Shown: positions 36,547-46,210, counted from the stretch's first letter. The stretch is DNA of 64,000 nucleotides from Comamonadaceae bacterium G21597-S1 (GCA_027214345.1 JAPWHR010000005.1:53783-117782), one strand, 5' to 3'. Notes: generated by a model not told the origin, from the letters alone. A program made the numbers and translations.

Positions 36547-36855
36547 ATGGTCGATGGAAAAAAATCGAAGCCGGACATGCCGGCAAAGGCCGGTTCCCTG
36601 CAGCGAACTGCGTCCGGATTGACCCGGCCGGGCGAGCTCTATCTGCCTGGCGATGCGCTGCCCCTGCCCGAGGTTGTCGAGAAGGACACCGACTCGGTCT
36701 GGGCCCTGTGGTCCGATACGGTCGAGGGCGAAACCCGTCCCGTTGCCGACAGGGACTTCAAGGAGACCATGCCGCTGGACCTCGATGCCATGGAGCCGAC
36801 CCAGTTGATGGGTTTGCCGGAGTCGGACGAGGAAGACCGCAAGCGCCGCCGTTGA
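36547..36855 (+). CDS. Conserved-looking hypothetical protein, 102 residues
   Basis: Hydrophilic, acidic small protein with no signal peptide or membrane segment. The middle part (RPGELYLPGDALPLPEVVEKDTD) and the acidic C-terminus ending in EEDRKRRR look like an ordered short soluble protein, but I do not recognise a family. Start ATG 36547 is preceded by GGAG at 36532; an ATG at 36508 is an alternative. The divergent FAD gene starts 230 bp upstream and a convergent oxidoreductase gene ends 40 bp downstream. Confidence 0.5.
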   Translation: MVDGKKSKPDMPAKAGSLQRTASGLTRPGELYLPGDALPLPEVVEKDTDSVWALWSDTVEGETRPVADRDFKETMPLDLDAMEPTQLMGLPESDEEDRKRRR

Positions 36856-36894
36856 CGGCCGGTCGGCCCCGCGGGGTCGGGCCCGACGCCGCCC

Positions 36895-37869
36895 TCAGTT
36901 GACCATCACCAGCTTGCCCATGACACCGCGCGAGCCCATGTGGGCATAGGCGGCCTTGAGCTCGGACATCGGCATCGTGCGGTCGATCACCGGTTTGATT
37001 TTTCCTTCGCCGTACCAGGTGGCGAGTGTCTGCATCATGGCGGCGTTGGCCTTCGGTTCGCGCCGGGCATAGTCACCCCAGAACACGCCGACGATGGAAG
37101 CACCCTTGAGCAAGGCCAGGTTCAGGGGCAATGCAGGGATCGGGCCGGCGGCAAATCCGACCACCAGGTAACGTCCACGCCAGCCGATGGAGCGGAACGC
37201 CGGCTCGGCCAGGTCGCCGCCCACCGGGTCGTAGATCACGTCCGGGCCCTTGCCTTCGGTGAGTGCCTTGAGCGCTTCGCGCAGGTTCTCGCGCTGGTAA
37301 TTGATCGTCGCATCGGCGCCGATGCGCGAGCACAGGGCACATTTCTCGTCGGTCGACGCCGCGGCGATCACGCGCGCACCGGCCTGCTTGGCGATCTGGA
37401 TGGCCGCCGTGCCGACACCGCCCGCTGCGCCCAGCACCAGCACTGTCTCGCCAGCCTGCAGCGCGGCCCGGTCGATCAAGGCGTGGTAGGAGGTGGCGTA
37501 GATCATGATGAACGCGGCCGCGTCGACGAAGGGAAATCCCGCCGGCAGCGGCATGCACAGATGGGCCTTGGCGATGGTGTGGGTGCCGAAACCGCCGGTG
37601 CCCGACAGACAGGCGATGTTCTGGCCGACCGTCAGGTGGCGTACGCCTTCCCCCACGGCCTGCACCGTCCCCGCGTATTCGGAGCCCGGGACAAACGGCA
37701 GCTCGGGCTTGATCTGGTATTTGTTCTGCACGATCAGCAGGTCCGGGAAGTTCAGGCTCGCGGCCTTGATCTCGACCAGGACTTCTCCCGGCCCGGGTAC
37801 CGGGGTGGGCAGCTCTTTCCAGTTCAGCGCGTCAATGCCGGTGGGGTTGTCGCAGATCCAGGCGTGCAT
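36895..37869 (-). CDS. NADPH:quinone oxidoreductase family protein (MDR, zinc-free)
   Basis: 324-residue medium-chain dehydrogenase/reductase. The N-terminal GroES-like domain (PGPGEVLVEIKAASLNFPDL) lacks the zinc-binding cysteines of alcohol dehydrogenases. The nucleotide-binding domain carries LGAAGGVGTAAIQIAKQAGA near residues 144-163, and AAASTDEK suits NADPH. These features match the quinone oxidoreductase/zeta-crystallin branch. Length is normal. The start is ATG 37869 with a purine-rich ribosome site (AAGGAG) just upstream. It is divergent from surE. Confidence 0.85.
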   Translation of the reverse strand: MHAWICDNPTGIDALNWKELPTPVPGPGEVLVEIKAASLNFPDLLIVQNKYQIKPELPFVPGSEYAGTVQAVGEGVRHLTVGQNIACLSGTGGFGTHTIAKAHLCMPLPAGFPFVDAAAFIMIYATSYHALIDRAALQAGETVLVLGAAGGVGTAAIQIAKQAGARVIAAASTDEKCALCSRIGADATINYQRENLREALKALTEGKGPDVIYDPVGGDLAEPAFRSIGWRGRYLVVGFAAGPIPALPLNLALLKGASIVGVFWGDYARREPKANAAMMQTLATWYGEGKIKPVIDRTMPMSELKAAYAHMGSRGVMGKLVMVN

Positions 37870-37978
37870 CAGTTTTTCTCCTTGGTGTTCGGGTTGGGCA
37901 AATCATACGGGCTCGATCCCGATGGCCCGTCGCCGTGGCGACCCGGACACCTAGAATCGGGTACCACGCCCACGAACC

Positions 37979-38764
37979 ATGAAAATCCTCATTTCCAACG
38001 ACGACGGATACCAGGCGCCCGGCATCGTCGCCTTGTACGACGCGCTCAAGGACCTCGCCGACGTCGAGGTTGTCGCCCCCGAACTCAACAACAGCGCCAA
38101 ATCGAACGCCCTCACGCTCCATGGTCCGTTGACCGTGACCACGGCGGCCAACGGCTTTCGATACGTGAACGGAACACCGGCCGATTGCGTGCACATTGCG
38201 CTGACCGGCCTGCTGGGTTATCGGCCCGACCTGGTGGTCTCGGGCATCAACAACGGCGCCAACATGGGCGACGACACGATCTATTCCGGAACCGTGGGTG
38301 CGGCGATGGAGGGCTTCCTGTTCGGGGTTCCGGCGATCGCGTTCTCGCAGGTCGAGAAAGGCTGGGAGCATCTGGATGCCGCCCAGGCCACGGTACGCGC
38401 AATGGTGGGACAGATGCTGCAACAGCAGCTGGTCGGCAACAAGCCCTGGCTGCTCAACGTCAACATTCCCAACCTCCCGCTGGACAAGATCAAGCCAATG
38501 AAGGTCTGCCGGCTGGGGCGTCGCCATGCGGCCGAACCGGTGATCGTGCAGGACAGCCCTCGTGGCGACAAGATGTACTGGATCGGCAGCGCCGGCGCCG
38601 TCAAGGACGATGCCGAAGGCACGGACTTCCATGCCACGGTGCAGGGCCATGTGTCGCTGACGCCGCTCAAGACCGACCTGACCGACCATGAGTTCCTGCG
38701 CTACTGGTCGCAGACGGCCGCCGCCATGGGCCGCGCGTCCGCCGATGCGTCATCCACGCCATGA
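37979..38764 (+). CDS. surE: 5'/3'-nucleotidase SurE
   Basis: 261 residues starting [16 protein letters not shown], the exact N-terminal metal-binding motif of SurE phosphatases (Asp8, Asp9 and the later SGIN asparagine). SurE dephosphorylates nucleoside monophosphates and is induced in stationary phase in enterobacteria. It overlaps pcm by four bases (ATGA), as in the conserved surE-pcm-nlpD block. Confidence 0.95.
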   Translation: MKILISNDDGYQAPGIVALYDALKDLADVEVVAPELNNSAKSNALTLHGPLTVTTAANGFRYVNGTPADCVHIALTGLLGYRPDLVVSGINNGANMGDDTIYSGTVGAAMEGFLFGVPAIAFSQVEKGWEHLDAAQATVRAMVGQMLQQQLVGNKPWLLNVNIPNLPLDKIKPMKVCRLGRRHAAEPVIVQDSPRGDKMYWIGSAGAVKDDAEGTDFHATVQGHVSLTPLKTDLTDHEFLRYWSQTAAAMGRASADASSTP

Positions 38765-39576
38765 AGCCGCGTCCGTCGTTTCCTGCGCGGCTTGCGCCGC
38801 TCGAGTCGACCGGCCCGGCGGGAGCCCGCCGGGCCGCGGCGACGTCCGGCGCCCACGCGCATCCCGGGCGGACATCGGGTGCAGTCGGCGCGAGCCTGCC
38901 AACACGGATGGCGACGTCGGCAGTCCAGGAGCGGGACTACGCGGCCGTGCGCCGGGACATGGTTCAACGCCTGACGCGCAGCGGCATTGCCGACGCCACG
39001 GTGTTGTCGGCGATGGGGAGCATCGAACGTCACCGGTTCGTCGACAGCGCGTTGCACGCGCAGGCCTACCAGGAAACCAGCCTGCCGATCGGGCTGGGCC
39101 AGACGATCTCCAAGCCCGGCGTGGTGGCCCGCATGATCGAATTGCTGCGCCAGGGCGCCAGCGGCCGGCTGGGACGTGTCCTCGAGATCGGAACCGGTTG
39201 TGGTTACCAGGCAGCCGTGCTGAGCCTGGTGGCCACTGAGGTCTACAGTGTGGAGCGCCTGCGCGGCCTGCACGAGCGCGCGCGAGAGAACCTGCGCACC
39301 ATGCGACTGCCCAACGTGCATCTGTTGTTCGGCGATGGCATGGTCGGTTATGCGAAAGGTGCGCCGTACGCCGGCATCATTGCGGCGGCCGGCGGCGGCG
39401 ACGTGCCCGTGGCATGGACCGAGCAGCTGGCGGTCGGGGGGCGACTGGTGGCACCGGTGGCCGGGCTCAGGGGTGCCGGCCAGGCCATCGTGGTCATCGA
39501 GCGTACCCGGCAAGGGTTGGAGCAGACGCTGCACGAGGCCGTGCATTTTGTGCCTTTAAAATCGGGCGTTGCGTGA
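38761..39576 (+). CDS. pcm: Protein-L-isoaspartate O-methyltransferase
   Basis: 271 residues. The methyltransferase core begins near residue 55. [20 protein letters not shown] and the SAM motif [15 protein letters not shown] are diagnostic of PCMT, which repairs isoaspartyl residues using S-adenosylmethionine. The first 55 residues are a Pro/Ala/Arg-rich extension compared with the 208-residue enterobacterial enzyme; such extensions are common in Burkholderiales, and a later start at the internal ATG (residue 50) cannot be excluded. It is translationally coupled to surE by ATGA and followed 11 bp later by nlpD. Confidence 0.93.
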   Translation: MKPRPSFPARLAPLESTGPAGARRAAATSGAHAHPGRTSGAVGASLPTRMATSAVQERDYAAVRRDMVQRLTRSGIADATVLSAMGSIERHRFVDSALHAQAYQETSLPIGLGQTISKPGVVARMIELLRQGASGRLGRVLEIGTGCGYQAAVLSLVATEVYSVERLRGLHERARENLRTMRLPNVHLLFGDGMVGYAKGAPYAGIIAAAGGGDVPVAWTEQLAVGGRLVAPVAGLRGAGQAIVVIERTRQGLEQTLHEAVHFVPLKSGVA

Positions 39577-39587
39577 AGGGAAGGCGA

Positions 39588-40508
39588 ATGATGGGAATTT
39601 CAGGCCGGGGCATGGGACAGCTGGTCATGCTGTGTTCGGTGGTGGTGGTGCTGGCAGCGTGCGGCACGCGTACGGTGCACCGGGCACCCGTCGCGGAGAG
39701 CGCGCCGGTCACCAGTGTCGAAGCCGGCGCCGTCGTTGCACCGGCGGCGCAGCAGCCTCCGGGCTTCGAGAACGCCGGCAAGGCGGGTTATTACACCGTC
39801 AAGCCGGGCGACACCATGATCCGGATCGGCATGGAGACGGGCCAGAGCTGGCGTGACATCGCGCGCTGGAACGGGTTGACGAATCCCAATGTGATCGAGG
39901 TCGGACAGGTGCTGCGGGTGACGCCACCCGTTGCGTCCACTGTGCCGGCGGCGACCGTCCTGGCGGGTGCAAAACCCGCCGCCGGCGCGAGTGCGCCGGT
40001 GGCGGCGGGCTCCACCGGCACAGCCGCGCCGGCTCCGGCGACCCCCTCCGGGGTCACCACGACGGCCGTGGCGCCGGCAACGGTCACGGCGACCGCCGTG
40101 CCGCCCGCCCAGGGCGGGGCGGCCGCCGCGCCTGCGGAGGACGAGGTCTCGCTCATCTGGCCGGCATCGGGTACCGTGATCAGCGGCTTCGACGAGGTCA
40201 AGAACAAGGGTGTGGATATCGGCGGCGCTGCGGGCGACCCGGTGGTGGCTGCGGCCGATGGCCGGGTGGTCTATGTCGGGTCGAGCCTGCGGGGTTACGG
40301 CAACCTGATCATCCTCAAGCACAACAACACCTACCTGACCGCGTACGCGCACAACCAGGCCTTGCTCGTCAAGGAGGACCAGACCGTGCGCAAGGGGCAG
40401 AAGATCGCCGAGATGGGCAACAGCGACGCAGACCGGATCAAGCTGCATTTCGAAGTGCGTCGCCAGGGCAAGCCGGTCGATCCGGCGAAGTACCTGCCGC
40501 CGCGCTGA
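39588..40508 (+). CDS. nlpD: NlpD-type lipoprotein, LysM and degenerate LytM domains
   Basis: 306 residues. A lipoprotein signal with VVLAACG places the acylated cysteine near residue 25. A LysM peptidoglycan-binding domain (YTVKPGDTMIRIGMETGQSW) follows at about residues 65-110, then a Pro/Ala-rich linker. The C-terminal M23/LytM domain starts near residue 188. The first zinc-ligand position of active M23 enzymes is replaced (KGVDIGG instead of HxGxD), as in NlpD/EnvC amidase activators, so it should be non-catalytic. Two adjacent ATG codons (39588, 39591) can serve as start. In most relatives rpoS follows; here the next gene is an exonuclease 14 bp downstream. Confidence 0.9.
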   Translation: MMGISGRGMGQLVMLCSVVVVLAACGTRTVHRAPVAESAPVTSVEAGAVVAPAAQQPPGFENAGKAGYYTVKPGDTMIRIGMETGQSWRDIARWNGLTNPNVIEVGQVLRVTPPVASTVPAATVLAGAKPAAGASAPVAAGSTGTAAPAPATPSGVTTTAVAPATVTATAVPPAQGGAAAAPAEDEVSLIWPASGTVISGFDEVKNKGVDIGGAAGDPVVAAADGRVVYVGSSLRGYGNLIILKHNNTYLTAYAHNQALLVKEDQTVRKGQKIAEMGNSDADRIKLHFEVRRQGKPVDPAKYLPPR

Positions 40509-40522
40509 GCCGGGCCGCCGCC

Positions 40523-41308
40523 ATGGCCTGGCCGGTGCTGGTCTTCGACATCGAGTCGATTCCCGATATCGCCGGTCTGCGCGCCTTGCGCGGTGCGGGC
40601 GCCGAGCTGACCGACGCCCAGGTCCATGCGGCCTGGGTCGAGGAGCGCAAGGAGAAGGGCCAGAGCGATTTCATGCCGCTGCATCTGCAGCGCATCCTGG
40701 TCATCAGCGCCGTGTTCCGCAATGCCGACGGCCTGCGCATCCATTCCTTCGTCGACCGCGACGGCCTGTCCGAAGGCAAGGTGATCCAGACGTTCTTCAA
40801 CACGCTCGAGAAACACACGCCGCAGCTCGTGAGCTGGAACGGTGGCGGATTCGACCTGCCGGTGCTGCATTACCGCGGCCTGCAGCATGGCGTGGTCGCC
40901 GACAAGTACTGGGATATGGGCGAGGATGATCGCGAGTTCAAGTGGAACAACTACATCAGCCGTTACCACATGCGCCACCTGGACCTGATGGACCTGCTGG
41001 CGATGTACCAGCCCAAGAACAACGCACCGCTGGACGCCATGGCCAAGCTGTGCGGCTTCCCCGGAAAACTCGGCATGGACGGCTCGGCGGTCTATCCGGC
41101 CTATCTCGACGGCAGGCTCGAGGAGATCCGGCAGTATTGCGAGACCGACGTGATGAACACCTACCTGATGTATTGCCGTTTCCAGAAGATGCGGGGTGGC
41201 CTGCTGGAGCAGGAATACGAGCAGGAGATTCGCATGGTCAAGGACACGCTGGCGGCGCTTGTGCCGAACGAGCCCCACTGGAACGAATACCTGCAGGCCT
41301 GGGGCTGA
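40523..41308 (+). CDS. Predicted 3'-5' exonuclease, PolB-related
   Basis: 261 residues, DnaQ-like fold of the family annotated as related to the exonuclease domain of PolB. The DxE metal motif FDIESIPD is at residues 8-15, an internal NGGGFDLPVLHYR segment carries the second conserved Asp, and CETDVMNTYLMYCRF carries the third. The ATG is 14 bp after nlpD and the gene is followed 15 bp later by rlmD, so all are probably cotranscribed. The exact nucleic acid substrate is not known from the sequence. Confidence 0.85.
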   Translation: MAWPVLVFDIESIPDIAGLRALRGAGAELTDAQVHAAWVEERKEKGQSDFMPLHLQRILVISAVFRNADGLRIHSFVDRDGLSEGKVIQTFFNTLEKHTPQLVSWNGGGFDLPVLHYRGLQHGVVADKYWDMGEDDREFKWNNYISRYHMRHLDLMDLLAMYQPKNNAPLDAMAKLCGFPGKLGMDGSAVYPAYLDGRLEEIRQYCETDVMNTYLMYCRFQKMRGGLLEQEYEQEIRMVKDTLAALVPNEPHWNEYLQAWG

Positions 41309-41323
41309 GCAGGGGTGCGCAGC

Positions 41324-42832
41324 ATGAGAAGACGCAAGACGCAACCGGCGCCGCCGCAACTGCTGGACGAGCCGTTGCAGATCGAATCGCTGGACATGGA
41401 GGCCAACGGCATTGCCCATCGCCAGGACGGCAAGGTGGTGTTCGTCGAGGGCGCGTTGCCGTTCGAGACCGTCAGCGTGCAGATCCATCGCAGCAAGGCG
41501 AGTTTCGACAAGGCCACGGTCACCACCATTCACCGGGAGTCCTCGCAGCGCGTGACGCCCGGATGCCCGCATTTCGGGCTGCATGCCGGAGCCTGTGGCG
41601 GCTGCAAGATGCAGCACATGCACGCCGACGCTCAGGTCGCGGTCAAGCAGCGGGTGCTGGAGGACAATCTGTGGCATCTCGGCAAGGTGCGGCCCGACCA
41701 TCTGCTGCGGCCGATGCACGGTCCGACCTGGGGCTACCGATACCGGGGCCGCCTGTCGGTGCGGTACGTGCGCAAGAAGGCCACGGTGCTGGTCGGTTTC
41801 CACGAGCGCAAGAGCGGCTACGTGGCCGACATGCAGCAATGCCGGGTGCTGCCACCGGCGGTCAGTGCCTTGCTGATGCCGCTGCGCGCCTTGATCGGGG
41901 ACATGCAGGCGCGCGAGACCTGTCCGCAGATCGAACTTGCGGTGGGCGACGACGGACCGGTGCAGATCGTGGCCATGGTCCTGCGCCACATGGAGTTGCT
42001 GTCGGATGGCGACAAGGCGCTGTTGCGTGCCTTTGCCACACGGCATTCGGACATGCAGGCTGACCGCCAGCGGGTGATCCAGTGGTGGCTGCAACCCGGA
42101 GGTCCGGATTCGGTGGCCTTGCTCGACGAGGCGGGCCCCGAACTGGCCTACCGGCTGCCCGAATTCGGCATCCACATGCCGTTCCGTCCGACCGACTTCA
42201 CCCAGGTCAATCCGCATGTCAACGGCGTGCTGGTGGGTTTTGCGGTGCGCCAGTTGGCCGTGCAGCCGCACGAGCGCGTGATCGACTGGTTTTGTGGCCT
42301 GGGCAATTTCACCTTGCCGCTGGCGACCCGGGCGGCGGCGGTGCTGGGGGTCGAAGGCAGCCCGGCGCTGGTGCAGCGGGCACAGGATAACGCGCAGCGC
42401 AACCAGGGTCTGCGCGGCCCCGGCCAGGCGCTGGCGCCGTTGCGCTTCGTGGCCAGGAACCTGTTCGAGATGACGGCGCAGATGCTGCTGGACGACGGAG
42501 CCGCGCACAAGTGGCTACTCGACCCGCCACGCGAAGGGGCGTATGCGCTGGTACGGGCGCTGGCGGCCCTGCATGCCGGGATGGCGGGAACGAGCTTGGC
42601 GCCGATGGATGCGGCGGATTCCGATGCCGTCCTGGAGCCGGTCAGGCCGGGGCCGCAATGGATCTTTCCGCAGCGTATCGTCTATGTCAGCTGCAACCCG
42701 GCGACGCTGGCACGCGATGCCGCCGTATTGGTGCAACAGGCGGGTTACCGTTGCAGTGCGGCCGGCGTCGTCAACATGTTTCCGCACACGGCGCACGTCG
42801 AGAGCATGGCGGTGTTCGAACGTATCGGTTGA
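41324..42832 (+). CDS. rlmD: 23S rRNA (uracil-5-)-methyltransferase RlmD
   Basis: 502 residues. An N-terminal TRAM domain (about 20-75) precedes the iron-sulfur cysteines [14 protein letters not shown]. The SAM-binding region includes [16 protein letters not shown] and the catalytic cysteine is in [12 protein letters not shown] (Cys457). RlmD methylates U1939 of 23S rRNA. ATG 41324 has AGGGG at 41311-41315; a GTG at 41315 would add three residues. Length exceeds E. coli RlmD (433) because of insertions in the middle and near [15 protein letters not shown], usual in Burkholderiales homologues. Confidence 0.9.
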   Translation: MRRRKTQPAPPQLLDEPLQIESLDMEANGIAHRQDGKVVFVEGALPFETVSVQIHRSKASFDKATVTTIHRESSQRVTPGCPHFGLHAGACGGCKMQHMHADAQVAVKQRVLEDNLWHLGKVRPDHLLRPMHGPTWGYRYRGRLSVRYVRKKATVLVGFHERKSGYVADMQQCRVLPPAVSALLMPLRALIGDMQARETCPQIELAVGDDGPVQIVAMVLRHMELLSDGDKALLRAFATRHSDMQADRQRVIQWWLQPGGPDSVALLDEAGPELAYRLPEFGIHMPFRPTDFTQVNPHVNGVLVGFAVRQLAVQPHERVIDWFCGLGNFTLPLATRAAAVLGVEGSPALVQRAQDNAQRNQGLRGPGQALAPLRFVARNLFEMTAQMLLDDGAAHKWLLDPPREGAYALVRALAALHAGMAGTSLAPMDAADSDAVLEPVRPGPQWIFPQRIVYVSCNPATLARDAAVLVQQAGYRCSAAGVVNMFPHTAHVESMAVFERIG

Positions 42833-42883
42833 GGCTGCTGCTGCCAGTGGCAGGCGCCGCAGCCGCGCCGCTGCGAACCGGCT

Positions 42884-43246
42884 TCAGCGCGAGGGTTCGC
42901 GCGGTGCCGCGCGCTGGCCGGTCCTGGCCTGCGGCTCGTCCCGCATCACGTCGTCGGACGACAGCGGCGGCGCGGCCAGGGTCGCCGGCGCGCCTTCGAT
43001 CTTGTTCTCGCGCATGTACTGGTCCATCTCCTTCCAGCCTTCGAAGATCGCGGTCTTGGAGACGCGTTCATTGAGCCGGTAGCAGTCCTCGATGCCGCGC
43101 AGCGCATGGCGGCAGGCCGCGCCGATGGCGCGCGCGTCGGCTTCCCGCTGTGCGATGCGCGGGTCCGGGCCGAGACCCAGCAGGTCGCAGCCGGCGAGCA
43201 GCAGGCTCAGGGCGAGAACGGACAACAGACGCGGGGAGATGGACAC
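42884..43246 (-). CDS. Small predicted lipoprotein
   Basis: 120 residues with a clear lipoprotein signal: a short basic start, hydrophobic stretch and LLAGC lipobox (Cys20). The mature part is polar, with two further cysteines (AACRHAL and EDCYRLN) that may form a disulfide. No family recognised; the middle segment (KTAIFEGWKEMDQYMRENKI) looks helical. It ends 52 bp from the rlmD stop in convergent orientation. Downstream of the YccA-type gene on the same strand, but a terminator separates them. Confidence 0.75.
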   Translation of the reverse strand: MSISPRLLSVLALSLLLAGCDLLGLGPDPRIAQREADARAIGAACRHALRGIEDCYRLNERVSKTAIFEGWKEMDQYMRENKIEGAPATLAAPPLSSDDVMRDEPQARTGQRAAPREPSR

Positions 43247-43318
43247 GGAATCAGACCTTTGCCCGGATTATCGGCAGTTTGGCCCGCGGACTGAAGCGCA
43301 GGCAGCGGGGGCGGGGCG

Positions 43319-43343
43319 AAAAAAAGGCCCCTTGCGGGGCCTT
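43319..43343 (-). terminator. Rho-independent terminator of the YccA-type gene
   Basis: On the minus strand GGCCCC-GCAA-GGGGCC is followed by seven Ts (plus-strand As 43319-43325). It starts about 20 bp after the stop at 43364. Confidence 0.9.
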
Positions 43344-43363
43344 CGGGCGGGGTGGGATGCGGA

Positions 43364-44065
43364 TCAGTCGCTGCTGCCGCCACCGATGCCGAGCAGGATC
43401 AGCAGGCTCTGGAACACGTTGTAGATGCTCAGGTACAGGCCCAGCGTGGCACTGATGTAGTTGGTCTCGCCGCCATCGATGATGCGCTTGAGGTCGTACA
43501 GCATGAAGGCACTGAAGATGCCGATGGCCATCACCGAGATCGCCAGCATGCCGGCCGAGGAAGCGACGAACACGTTGATGATGGCGGCAACCATCAGCAC
43601 GACGGCACCGACCGTCAGCCACTTGCCCATGCCGCTCAGGTCACGCTTGATCACCGTGGCCAGGCTGGCCATGACGAAGAACACGCCGGCCGTGCCGCCG
43701 AACGCCATCATGATGAGGTCGGCGCCGTTTTTGAATCCCAGCACCATCGCGATCAGCCGGGACAACATCAGCCCCATGAAGAAGGTGAAGGCCAGCAGCA
43801 CCGGCACGCCGGCAGCCGAGTTCTTGGTCTTCTCGATGGCGAACATGAAGCCGAAGGCTCCACCCAGGAAGATCATCAGGCCCATGCCGCCGCTGATGGC
43901 GGCGGTGATGCCGGTGCTCACGCCGATCCAGGCGCCCAGCACCGTCGGCAACATGCTCAGGGCCAGCAGCCAATAGGTATTGCGCAACACCTTGTTACGT
44001 TGCTGCGCGGACACGCCATGCCCATATGCCTGGCCATGGTTGATTGTCTGTACGCGGTCGTTCAT
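43364..44065 (-). CDS. Bax inhibitor-1/YccA family membrane protein
   Basis: 233 residues with about seven hydrophobic segments after a 30-residue polar N-terminus (starting MNDRVQTINHGQAYGHG). Segments such as MGLMIFLGGAFGFMFAIE and the C-terminal YISATLGLYLSIYNVFQSLL, including conserved acidic residues in the last helices, are typical of the BI-1/YccA (TMBIM) family. Bacterial members include FtsH-modulating YccA and pH-sensitive calcium-leak proteins; which role applies here is unknown. It ends in the terminator at 43319-43343 and is divergent from the GlcG-like gene. Confidence 0.9.
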   Translation of the reverse strand: MNDRVQTINHGQAYGHGVSAQQRNKVLRNTYWLLALSMLPTVLGAWIGVSTGITAAISGGMGLMIFLGGAFGFMFAIEKTKNSAAGVPVLLAFTFFMGLMLSRLIAMVLGFKNGADLIMMAFGGTAGVFFVMASLATVIKRDLSGMGKWLTVGAVVLMVAAIINVFVASSAGMLAISVMAIGIFSAFMLYDLKRIIDGGETNYISATLGLYLSIYNVFQSLLILLGIGGGSSD

Positions 44066-44297
44066 GTATCGGACTCCTGTTGTTGCTACCGAGGGTAGAT
44101 GCGGATCATTCTAGGTTAGTTCAAGTGCGGGGCCGCACTGACGCCAATTTGCCCGCTGCCGATGCGGGTATCGGGCCGGCTGCGGCCGCATGCCGCCTGG
44201 CCGGCCGGCTCGGCGGGGCCGCGGGACCAGCGGTTATGCTCGGGCCACGTGCCGCAACGGCGCTGCCAATCGCTACAACCAACCAGTCTGGAACAGC

Positions 44298-44705
44298 ATG
44301 AAAACCAAACCATTCCTCGAACTCGCCGACGTCCAGCGCATGGCGGCCGCGGCCGAAGCCCACGCCAAGAGCCACCAGTGGCCGGTGTGCATCGCCATCG
44401 TCGACGACGGCGGGCACCTGCTGCACCTGCAGCGCCTCGACGGCGCCGCCGCGACCGCCAGTTATATCGCCACCAGCAAGGCCAATACCGCAGCGCTGGG
44501 GCGCCGCGAAAGCAAGGTCTACGAAGATATCGTCAACGGCGGCCGTACGGCTTTCCTGAGTGCACCGATGCTGCAGGGTTTCCTGGAGGGAGGCGTGCCG
44601 ATCATGATCGACGGTCAATGCGTGGGCGCCATCGGTGTCAGCGGCGTCAAGTCGTCGGAAGACGCCGAGGTGGCCAAGGCCGGCATCGCGGCGCTGGGCG
44701 CCTGA
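44298..44705 (+). CDS. GlcG/HbpS family heme-binding-like protein
   Basis: 135 residues of the GlcG/HbpS (DUF336) fold: CIAIVDDGGHLLHLQRLDGA near residues 34-53 and VGAIGVSGVKSSEDAEVA near 113-130 are the two signature segments. Some HbpS members bind heme; GlcG is of unknown function near glycolate genes. It ends 18 bp from the hemP stop in convergent orientation, which makes a heme-related role conceivable but unproven. ATG 44298 begins family similarity; the frame is open for 36 codons upstream. Confidence 0.8.
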   Translation: MKTKPFLELADVQRMAAAAEAHAKSHQWPVCIAIVDDGGHLLHLQRLDGAAATASYIATSKANTAALGRRESKVYEDIVNGGRTAFLSAPMLQGFLEGGVPIMIDGQCVGAIGVSGVKSSEDAEVAKAGIAALGA

Positions 44706-44723
44706 CGGCGCTCACGCCCTGCA

Positions 44724-44972
44724 TCACTTGGTCAGAATCAGTTTGCCCTGGCGGGTGGCCTGCAGGCGGTAGACGGATCCGCCGTGCGTGATGGCCACGC
44801 TGCTGTGACCGCGCAGCAGTGCCGCGCTGTCGAATTGCGGCATGCTGTCGGCAGCGGGGAGGTCCGACGGGCGCGGGCTTGTGTCGGCGGGCGGGCCCTG
44901 CGTTGGGGTGGCGGGGCGACGCGTGTTGACGGCCTCGTCGGGCAGGGGAAGGTCCTTGTGCGAGGCTGTCAT
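44724..44972 (-). CDS. hemP: Hemin uptake protein HemP
   Basis: 82 residues. The C-terminal 45 match HemP: DSAALLRGHSSVAITHGGSV, then YRLQATRQGKLILTK, the hallmark ending. The first 35 residues are a Pro-rich variable part. HemP is a small regulator or assistant of heme uptake, in some Burkholderia shown to be needed for heme-receptor expression. It is the last gene of tonB-exbB-exbD-hemP and overlaps exbD by four bases (ATGA). Confidence 0.88.
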   Translation of the reverse strand: MTASHKDLPLPDEAVNTRRPATPTQGPPADTSPRPSDLPAADSMPQFDSAALLRGHSSVAITHGGSVYRLQATRQGKLILTK

Positions 44973-45382
44973 GGCGATGCGGGTTCGGTCACGAAGCCGA
45001 TGGTTCGCAGGCCGGCACGTTGCACCATTGCCATCGCCATAGCGACGCGTTCGTAACGCACGGCCTTGTCGCCGCTGATTTGCAGTTCGGGTTGCGGTGA
45101 CTGTGCGGCCGCCTGTGCAAGGCGTTGCGCGAGTTCGGTCTCGCCGACCGCCGCGTCGTCCCAGAAAAATTGCCCTTGCGCGTCGACGGCCAGCCGAATC
45201 GACTGCGGCGGCGCCAGCAAGGGCTGGTTGCTGGCGCGCGGCAATTCAACCGTGACCGCGTGCCGCATCACCGGGACGGTGACGATGAAGATGATGAGCA
45301 GCACCAGCATGATGTCGACGAAGGGCGTCATGTTGATCTCGTTCATGACCTCGTCGGTGTCGTCCTGCGTTCCGAATGCCAT
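44969..45382 (-). CDS. exbD: Biopolymer transport protein ExbD
   Basis: 137 residues. After a short cytoplasmic start comes the single membrane helix preceded by MNEINMTPFVDIMLVLLIIF, containing the essential Asp of the ExbD channel. The periplasmic domain ends near the C-terminus with RYERVAMAMAMVQRAG. ExbD, with ExbB, uses the proton gradient to energise TonB. ATG 45382 is chosen because the longer frame to 45490 adds a basic, non-homologous tail. It overlaps hemP. Confidence 0.92.
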   Translation of the reverse strand: MAFGTQDDTDEVMNEINMTPFVDIMLVLLIIFIVTVPVMRHAVTVELPRASNQPLLAPPQSIRLAVDAQGQFFWDDAAVGETELAQRLAQAAAQSPQPELQISGDKAVRYERVAMAMAMVQRAGLRTIGFVTEPASP

Positions 45383-45449
45383 CGTGGTGTCCTGTCGTTT
45401 GCGGCTGCGGGAGTCGCTGGTTATTCCAAGTCGTGCGGATGCCGGCGCC

Positions 45450-46169
45450 TCAGGCGGATGCCGACGGCGATGGCGTGGCAAGACCAGCACCGGCCATCTT
45501 CACGCGGGCGCCGGTCACGAAATACGCATGCAGGTCGTGCGCAAAACGATTGAGCTTGCCGACGACCGACTTGTTGCCCCGCACCAGCGCGTTGTAGCCG
45601 AGTACGGCCGGGATGGCCACGGCCAGGCCCAGCGCCGTCATGATCAGCGCCTCGCCGATCGGGCCCGATACCTTGTCGATGCTGGCCTGGCCGCTGGCGC
45701 TGATGCCCATGAGCGCGTGGTAGATGCCCCAGACGGTTCCGAACAGGCCCACGAACGGTGCTGTCGAGCCGACCGATGCCAATACGGCCAGACCCGACTG
45801 CAGGCGCGCCACGTTGTCGTCGACGGCATTGCGCAGGCACCGGGTGACCCAGTCGCTGATGTCCAGCGTGTCGTGCAACTGGGCGCGTGTATTGCTGTGG
45901 TGGGCGGTCGCGTCGCGTCCTTCCTCGGCCAGCGAACGGAACGGGTTGTCGCGGGTCGGCCCGAGGCTGGCCAGGCCCTGGGCGAGGTCGGTGCTGTGCC
46001 AGAACGACTCTGCGCGCGACGCCAGTCGCTTGACGCGCAGCACGCCGATGGCCTTGACCGCGATGACGGTCCATGAGGCCAAGGACATCATGAGCAGCAG
46101 CACCACGACGAGCCGGGTGACGGCGTCGCCTTGTTCCCAAAGATTGACGAGTCCGAATGTTGTTTGCAT
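45450..46169 (-). CDS. exbB: ExbB proton channel family protein
   Basis: 239 residues with three membrane helices: an N-terminal one (VVVLLLMMSLASWTVIAVKA) and a pair near residues 130-205, including VGSTAPFVGLFGTVWGIYHA and ALIMTALGLAVAIPAV, the MotA/TolQ/ExbB signature. ATG 46169 is preceded by AGGAG. It lies between tonB and exbD; gaps of 41 and 67 bp fit one operon. The frame continues far upstream antisense to tonB but without similarity. Confidence 0.92.
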   Translation of the reverse strand: MQTTFGLVNLWEQGDAVTRLVVVLLLMMSLASWTVIAVKAIGVLRVKRLASRAESFWHSTDLAQGLASLGPTRDNPFRSLAEEGRDATAHHSNTRAQLHDTLDISDWVTRCLRNAVDDNVARLQSGLAVLASVGSTAPFVGLFGTVWGIYHALMGISASGQASIDKVSGPIGEALIMTALGLAVAIPAVLGYNALVRGNKSVVGKLNRFAHDLHAYFVTGARVKMAGAGLATPSPSASA

Positions 46170-46210
46170 GAAAGCTCCTGCGCCGCCAGCGTGGCGGCAT
46201 TTTTCCTGGG

